A stretch of DNA of 64,000 nt from Canna indica (Eukaryota; Streptophyta; Magnoliopsida; Zingiberales; Cannaceae): assembly GCA_034359265.1 (NCBI GenBank), contig CP136891.1, positions 42,648,001-42,712,000 on the forward strand. The letters run 5' to 3'. A program made the position numbers and the translations under genes. Every line of letters starts with the position of its first letter. The first letter of the stretch is position 1. The notes below the pieces were generated by a model. It made no database searches. It worked only from the letters and a program-made list of their open reading frames with translations, and had not been told where the DNA came from. Shown in pieces: positions 55,448 to 64,000 of this stretch.

Positions 55448-58400
55448 TGTAATGCCCAAAAACCTAAAAATAATATTTTATTCTTGAGCGGGGGACCGTA
55501 GGGCCGAGTTAGCGCGAATGGGCGGAAAGCTTCAGGATTAGACCCAAGCATGTAATGTAGAAAAAAATTAGGAAAAATTTATTTGTCATATTTCTGTGAT
55601 TTAGCATGATAGGATGATAGAGGGTCTCGAGACGAATTTAATGGTTTAATCGGAACTCGAATCGGAGTTAGAACGGGTTAGATACTGGTTGTTTAAGTCA
55701 GATAACTTAAATAGTGGTATTTTGGTCATTTGGACCCAACCATGCTCTATAAATTAGGGCTTGGGGCGTACGGCCAGGGGTTTTAACCGCACGCTACCCG
55801 AGGCAAATGAGAGAGGAGAGAAGGCGCCACCGATGAGGAGGAGGAGTAATAGGAGCAGCAAATCTGCGAGTTCGTCGACGTCGGTTGAAGGAAGATCCTA
55901 CGCATCTTCTTCCATTTCGTTCTCTCCAAAGAGGTGAGTGGATTTAGCCATTTCCCCCAATTCTTTCATTCATGCCGCCACCCCTATGTGATGGGGTTTT
56001 CGTCAATTTTTGACGTGTTTTTCTCGTATCGAATTAGAAATTTTGGATCGGTTGTTTGTGGTTGAATCGTGTCGTTTCATCGTCGTTTGCATCGTTTGCC
56101 TTTTCGTGTAGGATTCTTTACTCGATTCCTTGTCTTTAGTTTAGGGTAGTTGAATATGTTGGGATGAGATATCGATCGAGTATTCTTGTCGTGGTTTTGA
56201 ATCAAATTTATGCTGTGATTTTAGTTGGAGCTTTCTGTATATATTTTTCTTGATTTTTCGTTCTAATTTCTCGGAAGGTTTGGTTTCGGTCGTGTTTTTC
56301 ATCGACGGCGGCCTTGGCCGCTGGCCAACAGATGGTCGATCGTTTTGTACGGCACTACTGCACAGGCGACGTTGTGCGGCGCTGCCGGTGCAGTAGCGCC
56401 AAGGCGAGGTTATGCCGCACAACGGCCCTACCTGTGTGGTGGTGTTGCTCGCGCAACAACAATGGGTCGCTGCGCCTGGCGTCAGCCTACTGAGCTCTGA
56501 CACGGTCTCGTATGCTGCGACTGGCCAGCCCTGTTGGGATGATGCCCGACGAGGCATCGCCGCTTCGCGTGTAGGGAGCAGGTGGAGGTCGGGAGGCGCA
56601 CCCTCCCGACTCCTTAGTGGACGCGCCACAAACCAGGCATCGCTCGGTGCTTGGTGGCGGAGTCGAGTCATGGCGGTGTGTCGCCAGTGGTCAGCGATGG
56701 CTTTGGTGCGAGCTCTGGCCAGTCAGATCTGGTGGCAGCACCTGCAAGGTAATAGGTGAACCTGTTGCAAACCCTAGGTAAGATGAAGGGTTAAGATTTG
56801 ACCATGTTTAGATGAAGGGTTGAGATTTCATCATGTTTAGATGAAGGGTTGAGATATCATCATGTTTAGATGAAGGGCTGAGATTGCATTATGTTTAGGT
56901 GAAGGCTGAGATTTCATCATGTTTAGATGAATATTTCATCATGTTAATTAAATGAAGGGTTGGGATTGCATCATGTTTTAGGTGAAGAGCTGAGATTTCA
57001 TCATGTTTAGATGAAGGGTTGAGATTTCATCATGTTTAGATGAAGGGTTAAGATTTCATCATGTTTAGATGAAGGGCTGAGATTGCATCATGTTTAGGTG
57101 AAGTGCTGAGATTTCATCATATTTAGATGAAGGACTGAGATTGCATCATGTTTAGGTGAAGGGTTACGATTTCATCATGTTTAGATGAAGGGTTCAGATT
57201 ACATCATGTTTAGGTGAAGGGCTGAGATGTCATCATGTTTAGATGAAGGGTTGAGATTGTATCATATTTGGGTGAAGGGCTGAGATTTCATCATATTTAG
57301 ATGAAGGGTTGAGATTTGATCATGATTAGATGAAGGATTGAGATTTCCTCATGTTTAGATGAAGGGTTGGGACTCCATCATTGTTTAGATGAAGGGCTGA
57401 AATTTCATCATTGTTAGATGAAGGGTTGAGATTATATGGGTGGAATTTAAGGTATTTCTTTTATTATTCTAAATAATTATTTTGGGGGGCTTTAAAGTTC
57501 GTAAAAATAGTCGTATCTAATATGAAACTTTACCCAATCGACGTTTTGGATTTATTGGCGAGGTCTGTTTCGCCGTCAGACCTCCCGCTTTTGAAAGCAG
57601 TGGGTGGTCGACGCCTTGTTTTGTGTGCCGAGTTGAAATGTCATGTTTTACTTGTTTTTTTTATTCCAATCTGAGTTGATTTGTTATTTTAACATTTGAT
57701 TAAGTGAATCCCATCCTACATCAGTGTTACCCTATACCGAAATATTATCTTGTTGTTCCATTTCATTGATTTTACTATTGAAGTTCCTTTTGGCATTATT
57801 TTCATGATATGCTTGCTTCTTTTCTTACGATGTTGGACATGTTATATTCCTATTTCATGGTTTCTCATGTATGGTATGACGCTTGAAGGAGATTAACTGA
57901 ATTCTTATTTGAAAAACTCTACTGCTTACATATAACTTACTGTAGATAGTGTTGTTCATGATGATGTATGGGCCTAGGTTTGGCCCTGGGTTTCATGTGC
58001 ATGCAAGTGTGTGGACACTGAGGACCCTAGTGGTTCAAGGATATTTAAGATGGCTTGTGGATTTTATATTTATTTATTGGTAATTATTGGTTATTATGTA
58101 CATGCATGGATTTGTTTGTGGTGTGGACTGGGAAGCTCGTCAGCCGCCACACTGACGACTGACTCAGGTGGCGTGAGCGTGAGATACGCTGAGACAGAGC
58201 AGTGATTAGCGCCTGACTCGTAGGACCGACGGGTCCCTGGATCAGGACGCTTGTTAGTACCACCATACTAACGACCGACTCGGGTGGCTTGTGAGGATGT
58301 TGGATGATTACTGCTGATTATTGCTTATATTGTATATTTGTTATTTGTTTGTTTATGCATGATGATTGATTTGGTGGATTGAGGACTGATTTGCACACTA

Positions 58401-58841
58401 AGTCCTAGTTGGACTTACACCTGATTTTCTATTATTTTTCAGCACCTGAGTGAGATCATAGAGGTACCGAGTTGCAGTAGCGCGACTAGTGGTGGTAGGG
58501 CAGTTGGTCTCATGACATGTCGTTGTCGAGGGGATACCTGAGTCATTTTAGTTTTCTTTAAGTTGTTGAGTCATGTAGCCTCGTGTTGTTGTTTCCGCAT
58601 TTTCTTTACTTTTAAGAGTCTTGAATTCTTATTTAAATTCTTTAAAAGTAACTTGATGAGTGATCTTTTATTTAGTCGGGGTTAGGTTCGGTATTTGATA
58701 CCTATTATTTCTTTTAAAAACAATATTATTTATGTATATTCATATACTGTTCATGTTATTTGTTGTGTTGTGGTTTGATTGGGTTAGGCTTCGGGGTACG
58801 TGGCATACCTTGGCCAGCCACACTGAGTTTGGGGTGTGATA
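55448..58841 (+). repeat. 3' LTR of the non-autonomous element, complete, 3.39 kb
   Basis: It runs TGTAATGCCC to GGGGTGTGATA. It is uninterrupted and therefore serves as the empty-site reference for the three-part 5' LTR. It has TATAAATTA at 55748. An open frame at 56141-56671 and its opposite strand look coding by composition, but the matching part of the 5' LTR (43130-43560) is open in different frames, so I treat this as GC-rich LTR sequence, not a gene. Confidence 0.9.
56781..57437 (+). repeat. 29-bp minisatellite in the 3' LTR
   Basis: About 22 units of the same repeat as at 43565-44520, with the same flanks (AGGTAAGATGAAGGGTTAAG before; GAGATTATATGGGTGGAATT after). Confidence 0.92.
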
Positions 58842-59908
58842 GAAAACCGAATGAACTCTGCCCATACTAGGGGTAAGACCAACTCATATGCCACTGCACC
58901 CCTCCGCTTAAGAATAGGGAACGACCCAATGAACCTAGGGCTCAGCTTTCCCTTCTTCCTGTAGCGCACCACCCCTTCATAGGGGAAACCTTTAGGAACA
59001 CCTTCTCCTCCTCGGTAAACTCTACCTCCCTAATCTTTCCATCAGCATACATCTTCTGGCGACTCTGAGCTGCCAACAAGCTTTCCTTGACTAGCTTTAC
59101 CTTCTCCACCTCCTCCTCAACCAGGTCAGATCCCACCATGAGGGACTCCCCTTCCTCGAACCACCCCATAGGCGATTTGCACCATCGTCGATAAAGTGCC
59201 TCAAAGGGAGCCATCCCAACACTACTTTGGTAATTGTTATTGTATGCAAACTCAATCATGGGTAAGTGTCTCTCCCAATCGCCATCCAGGTCTAACACAC
59301 AAGCCCTTAGCATGTCCTCCAATGTCTGAATAGTTCGCTCTAACTGGCCATTGGTCTGCGGGTGAAACGCAGTGCTGAACTGCACCTGACTACCCAGGGC
59401 ATCCTGGAAAGACTGCCAAAACCGGGTTGTGAACTGAGTACCCCAATCTGAGATGATCATCACGGGGATACCGTGATATGCCACAATCTGATCCAAGAAC
59501 AATCTCGTATACTACTCGACTGAAAAGGTCATCTTAATCGGTATGAAATGTCCCGACTTGGTCAAACGATCAACCACGACCCAAATAGAGTCACTACCCT
59601 TCCCAAACCTCAGTAGCCTTGTCACAAAGTCCATGGTTATCTCTTCCCATTTCCACTCGAGTACCTTTAAGTTCTAATGCAACCCTGCAGTCTTCAAGTG
59701 TTCCACCTTCACTTGTTGAGACCAAACACTTAGACACAAATTCGGCTACCTCCCTTTTCATCCCTTTCCACCAGTAATTATGCCTCAGATCTTGGTACAT
59801 CTTTGTAGCCCCTGGGTGCATCGTGTATGTGGAGCGGTGGGCCATCTCTAGTACATGCCTGCAAACCTCCGCCATGTCAGGTACCACCATCCTATTTTTG
59901 AACCTTAG
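58842..59908 (-). pseudogene. Gypsy pol fragment: integrase
   Basis: Read leftward from 59908: the end of the RNase H-integrase linker (RFKNRMVVPDMAEV), the zinc region with both His (AHRSTYTMHPGATKMY) but a frameshift just after CLV that breaks the second Cys pair, then after stops near 59510 the integrase core (VMIISDWGTQFTTRFWQSFQ; LERTIQTLEDMLRACVLDLD), with the catalytic Glu retained. It is related to but distinct from the copy at 25660-27893. It is cut at 58842 by the LTR end. The upstream part continues beyond the solo LTR at 62749. Confidence 0.88.
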
Positions 59909-60809
59909 TGTTGGTGAAATGGCCACACTAGAGGGGGGGGTGAATAGTATGTTAACTAAATCTTTTTGCCTAATTCTGATTTTAAACATTTTCTTAAACT
60001 ACTTAGGAAATTTATAATTCAACAACTAAATGCGGAAGCAAGTAATAAAGATAAACAATGCGATACACAAAGAGAACAATGCTAATACAATTGTTTATAG
60101 TGGATTTAATCCCGCCTTCCTACCGAGAGCACTCTCCCACCTCAACCTTAAGGACAACTCAACTAATCCTAACAAACTATGTTTACAGCGGTGGATTTAA
60201 ACCTCAAACACAAAGGCAACCACCCAATCTATCAACCTAGGTTTACACGAGTTCAAATACAATGAAATAAACAAGAAAATATACAAGTAATGGAGCAAAA
60301 ATACAACAACACAAAGACTTAGCTCCAACACAATGAATCCTAGCTCCTCTTGATGCCCTAATATTGAATCAAATCAAGCTTGAAGGCAAACTCAAGAAAA
60401 ACAAGGTAGAAAGCTAGGGTTTAAACAAAGATGGCCCAATCAAAGCTTGTAGGTGTCAAAGGATATCTCATGAAGCATTAGGAGATCATAGGAAGGCTTG
60501 GTATGTGTTTATATAGAGAGCCCAAGAGGTAGGCTCAGATGAAACACACCACAACGACTCAAAAAAGAGCCGTTGTTGCCGACCAGTCGCAGGTCCGATC
60601 GATCGTCAGTCGATTGATCGAGCGACTGAATGGCTTCTGCCCATTTCGGGCACCATTCGGTCGATCGACTAGTCGACCGAAACTAGGCAGACTGCTTGGT
60701 TTTGACTGATTTTTCTGCTCGTTTGCTCTTTTCTAGGTTCCATCTTCACTAGGTCTACTTATATAACATTTCTTGACATTATGTTTATAACTATAAAACA
60801 TAAATGTTA

Positions 60810-62169
60810 GGGAAAATTGACAAATCTAACCCATACTTTAACGAAATTAACAAATCTAACGTACCTTTTAATTTGCATCAACTATAACCCGTACTTACGA
60901 ATTTACATCAATTCTAACCTCCCGTCTATTTGTCGTTAATCGCCCGCTTAGTTGTTGACGTGGCATCCTATTCAGAAACTTAGTTTATATTTTTTTAACC
61001 TGAACTTGCCACGTTAGCCTCTTCCAAAAGAATAAAATAAACTAAGTTGATTTTTTTTAATCCGAACTTGCCACGTCAGCCTATTGGTGCGCAGCCATAG
61101 CCACCAGCACCATGACCACCCCCAGCAGTGCGCCGGGGCACTTCCGACGCACCAGAGGTACGTTAGGCGGCCCAGGTCGGCCTCCTGCACAAGCAAATCC
61201 CAGCCGACCACCCTGTCGAACTCCTTCTGTACATTCTAGAGCACCCTCGGGTTTTTTATCATCTTCATCATGGCCCACTCATTCATCACCGATGATGTGT
61301 CGGTCGCCGCCGCGATCATGTCCTGCATGAGAGCTTTGATATCCATATCATCCATGTGCGCATTCCCGTCCTCATCGGGCAAGGAGATAGAACGTCGACG
61401 AAGTCCATGTCTTCTCTACTCTCGCCATTTTCGGCCGCACGGTGCTCATCGATGATATTTTGGTGGAACTCGTCTATCTTCTTCCCCACCTCTCTCGTCT
61501 TCTTCTTGCACCTAAACAGGTCGAACCACCGCCACAGCGGGAAGTAGTCGCCGAGGTAGATCATCCCCAGGAACGAGAACAAATCGTGGGTGAGGTGCAT
61601 GAACTCTACGGCCTCGATAGGGCTGGTGAATTGCAACTCGAAGAACCACTTCCCCAGCAGCATCCTCATCACATTGTTCATGGACAAGCCGCTGAGGATC
61701 TCCCAGGTCGACAGCTCCTTCAGCGCTTGCCACATCATGAATGAGGTGGTGCACCTCGGACACCCGGTGGCCAAGAAGGAGTCGATTGGCTTTATGGTGA
61801 GCAGGTGCTCCATGCAAGTCTGCCGCATCCGCTTCCAGTGCGGGCCGAGTGGGGCCAGGGTGACGTTGCCACAGCCATAGGCGAGGCGGACAACGGCCAG
61901 CATGGCAAGTTCGGATTAAAAAAAAATCAACTTAGTTTTTTTTTAATTCTTTTAGAATAGGCTGACGTGGCAAGTTCAGGTTAAAAAAATATAAACTAAG
62001 TTACTAACTAGGATGCCACATCAGCAACTAATGGGGCGATTAACAGCAAGTAGACGGATAGTTGGAGTTGAAGTAAATTCGTAAGTACGGATTATAATTG
62101 ATGCAAATTAAAAGGTGAGTTAGATTTGTTAATTTCGTCAAAGTATGGGTTAGATTTGTCAATTTTCCC
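60810..62169. mobile_element. Long-TIR element with a captured P450 fragment, 1.36 kb
   Basis: Terminal inverted repeats of about 265 bp (60810-61079 and 61903-62169) begin GGGAAAATTGACAAATCTAA and agree at roughly nine bases in ten by eye. The related LTR at 21393-23171 gives the empty site AAATGTTATATAAGG (around 22605-22620); here it reads AAATGTTA, element, TATATAAGG, so only TA is duplicated. Everything between the TIRs is P450-derived. Long TIRs and gene capture recall Pack-MULEs, but a 9-base duplication is absent, so the superfamily is unassigned. Confidence 0.85.
61085..61903 (-). pseudogene. CYP703A-like cytochrome P450 fragment
   Basis: From 61903 leftward the reading gives LAYGCGNVTLAPLGPHWKRM, then MNNVMRMLLGKWFF, YLGDYFPLWRWFD, KKIDEFHQNIIDEHR and EDMDFVDVL, then after a frameshift near 61385 the I-helix region AAATDTSSV (about 61310) and a stop at about 61230. 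The succession of motifs matches the middle of CYP703A, the in-chain fatty-acid hydroxylase used for pollen-wall sporopollenin. The start of the protein and the heme-binding Cys region are absent, so it is not an enzyme. GC-rich codons contrast with the A/T-rich TIRs. Confidence 0.75.
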
Positions 62170-62748
62170 TATATAAGGATTACCCCCATTTGAATTCAAT
62201 AAAAATATCTAAAACATCAAAATTCTTAAGAATCAATATCTAACTTTTGGGGTCTAGTACAAATTTTCAAAAAACGAATTTTTTTTAATCTTCCGGGTCA
62301 AGTATGGGTAGGCTAAAGGCTTCCAAAAAATTCTTAAAATTATGTTGTTGACTAGTTTTTACCTAAGGAATAATTACCGAGACTTTTGGTGCTAAGAAAA
62401 TGTCTAGGCCATATTGCCCTCCAAGGAGCTCCCTAGGCTTAGTGAATTTCAGGGCCGTTTTCGATTTTCCAATTTTTCATGATTTGTATTCGGGTTTGGT
62501 TTGTGGGTTTCTTTGCATCTTCATGAGAATTTATAATTTATCTAGACACCATAAAACTAGACTCTATCTTTCTGACGAATCTTACCGCGTCGACCAACGT
62601 CCTTTTGATTTCTTCGATATTTCCGATTATGGACATCGAGCGCTAACTGACTTGGAACCTGAAAATATTTCTTCATGAATATATTAGTTCTATGTTTGTT
62701 ATCATCAAAACCGAGACTAAGACCAAGGTTGATAACCTTAGGTCAACA

Positions 62749-62852
62749 CTTAGGACACCCTCGGAGTCGACCCCATAACCATCATCAGCGTTGCCTCTCT
62801 TGACCAAATCCTTAGTCAAAGCACAAAAGGCATCCTCTTTCGCTGACCGCAA
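62749..62852 (-). pseudogene. Upstream remainder of the gypsy pol fragment
   Basis: After the CTTAG duplication the minus strand encodes EDAFCALTKDLVKRGNADDG and YGVDSEGVL, which aligns with EDAFCALTKDLGRRGDANNG in the copy at 26733-27194. It stops at 62852, where another element begins. Confidence 0.85.
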
Positions 62853-64000
62853 TGTCACGGGCCAATTGTTCTGTGCGGAAGAACCTGTGCGGCACCCTTG
62901 CATCCCGTGCAAGGGATAAGCCTTAATCCTGAATTCCTCCCGAATTGGGCTTCCCGACTTAACATCGCGGGGCATACGTTGGTCCATGTGCCAACCTCGC
63001 ATTCCATATACGCGCCCCCAAAATACCATGTTGGTCGAATTGTATTGAAGGCGTAAAGTAAAACAACATTACAGGACTATGGACGCAAGAAAACATAAAA
63101 CCGGGTGTAAGATGAGCTCCGCAATTATCTTGGGCGAAGATCGACTGGTCGCACGCCCATATGGGCCGATCGTTCGTCTCCGCCCAAGGCAACCGCTTTG
63201 TTTGCCAACGCTCTCCTACATTATACAAGAGACCCCTAACCCCCAAGGTTCCCAAAAGCACGAGGAGCATGACAAAATCGTGGCCATGCGAAATGGTGAT
63301 TTTCCATGGCCACGGCCATGATGAATGCAGGAAAACTACTCCGCTTAGCCGTGACGCACGCACCAAGCGTCGAATGGCCTCGAAATGCATCCAACTCGTA
63401 CCGTGGGCCCCTCGAGGATCACACAAAGGATTTTACAAGTACGAACTAGAATAAAAGGCAAAATTACATGGACACGAAAACATATTTACAAATATGTAGG
63501 GAACATTCTATCATGATTAGTCGTCGCTCGGGCGCATCGAAAAGTCCCTAATAACCTTCCCCACTTCAAGCTTCGACGCCCTCGTCAAACTCGCCTCGGC
63601 CACACCGCCTTTCTGGCATAGCTTGTAATTGCTGAAGTGAATTCTTCACAAGTAGTCGAAGGGAACATCGCTTGAGTAACGACACGCCCAGTGGGGCTGC
63701 AACATGTCGAGTTTCGCCATGAAGTCCGCCACCAGGAAATGACTACTTGGAACATCATTGAGTTTCATCATCGCTTGTTATTGAGAGAAAGGGCTTTGAG
63801 ATTCCCAAACTCATTGCTGGGCAATGGAAGTCCCAAACTTGTGGAGCAAACGAGTGTCATTGAGCAACGCTCGCTTGAAGGGGCACCAACACCATTGAGC
63901 AACACTCGCTTGAATGGACACCGAGAAATAGCTACTGGGTTCACCAAGTCTCGATGTTGCTAGGCTATGAGTGTCCGAGACTTTGTGGGGCACACGAGCT
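62853..64000. mobile_element. Probable start of another LTR, running off the window
   Basis: The gypsy pol frame breaks off exactly at TGTCACGGGCC, and the next 1.15 kb shares nothing with the other families here. A TG-type start at a clean break in coding sequence suggests an LTR, but the other end is outside the window. Repeated TTGAGCAACACTCGCTTGAA-like motifs occur at 63855-63915. The open frames at 62959-63426 have no recognised family. Confidence 0.4.

Larger units (their letters stand above)
42421..58841 (+). mobile_element. Non-autonomous long-LTR retrotransposon (LARD-like), heavily nested
   Basis: Two related LTRs (42421-52730 with insertions, and 55448-58841) flank an interior with an initiator-Met primer site at 52734 and a purine tract at 55425-55447. 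The interior is about 2.7 kb, of which 0.5 kb is a later hAT-type insertion, and shows no protease, RT, RNase H or integrase motif in any frame. The 52817-53100 region has a short RGRGRG-like stretch that may be a gag relic. Such elements depend on proteins of a relative; the chromovirus gypsy copies in the window share the purine tract. The first 140 bases of the 5' LTR are missing. Confidence 0.82.
59909..62748 (-). mobile_element. Solo Sirevirus-like LTR carrying a nested element, TSD CTTAG
   Basis: It starts TGTTGGTGAAATGG and ends AGGTCAACA, flanked by perfect CTTAG duplications (59904-59908 and 62749-62753) inside gypsy pol. Removing the 1.36-kb insertion at 60810-62169 leaves about 1.48 kb, similar to 21393-23171. 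GGTCGACC/GATCGATC palindromes occur at 60595-60680. It was inserted after the gypsy copy and before the P450-carrying element. Confidence 0.9.

Noticed and set aside
56141..56671. 176-residue minus-strand frame
   Set aside because: GC-rich LTR sequence; the matching 43130-43560 stretch is open in different frames, so there is no conserved protein.
61112..61880. Plus-strand frames across the P450 fragment
   Set aside because: They are shadows of the minus-strand P450 reading, which carries recognisable motifs.

Overview
This is plant nuclear DNA that consists almost entirely of nested, decayed transposable elements. I see no intact host gene. The evidence is long-LTR Ty3/gypsy elements with a chromodomain, a Ty1/copia element primed by initiator tRNA-Met, Sirevirus-like LTRs, CACTA (En/Spm) elements with plant-type TNP2 genes, hAT-type miniature elements, and fragments of plant genes with introns. 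The captured P450 and potassium-channel exons are GC-rich, which hints at a monocot, but this is inference and the species cannot be named from the sequence.

Layout. 1-6598: overlapping gypsy LTR pieces with a clean solo LTR (333-2591, TSD TTATA). 6599-7745: truncated Sirevirus-like LTR. 7957-9520: broken exons of a two-pore potassium channel (TPK) and an aminoalcoholphosphotransferase (AAPT), plus a LINE tail. 9573-18372: a full-length minus-strand copia element, itself hit by a 1.1-kb CACTA derivative (11064-12163) and a 2.5-kb solo gypsy LTR (14257-16782). 18373-21192: exons of a class II ketose-bisphosphate aldolase family gene and one end of another CACTA family. 21196-24962: a copia gag split inside its zinc knuckle by a solo LTR. 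24963-27893: minus-strand chromovirus gypsy 3' half. 27894-30041: LTR piece, then one exon resembling GLYR1 (glyoxylate reductase). 30985-39676: a CACTA element with both genes, carrying an antisense multi-exon fragment of a PP2C/cyclic-nucleotide-binding/kinase gene between two exons of its second gene. 39677-42420: LTR pieces.

42421-58841 is the largest unit: a non-autonomous long-LTR retrotransposon with about 3.4-kb LTRs, an initiator-Met primer site and a purine tract, but only about 2.7 kb of apparently non-coding interior. Its 5' LTR was invaded by a 5.9-kb CACTA element (45527-51435, TSD CTA) and by an 850-bp hAT-type element (51630-52479); its interior holds a second hAT-type element (53238-53756). 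The 3' LTR preserves both empty sites, so these boundaries are exact. 58842-62852 is a minus-strand gypsy pol fragment containing a solo Sirevirus-like LTR (TSD CTTAG), which contains a 1.36-kb element with about 265-bp terminal inverted repeats that captured a CYP703A-like P450 fragment. The last 1.1 kb looks like the start of another LTR.

The genes do not act as a pathway. What the window offers is a readable insertion order, three kinds of gene-fragment capture, and a CACTA family seen both as a near-complete copy that lost its catalytic core and as a short deletion derivative that keeps only the ends and promoter. The most notable single features are the P450-carrying long-TIR element, the gene fragment inside a CACTA intron, and a roughly 80-bp-arm hairpin just upstream of the CACTA transposase.
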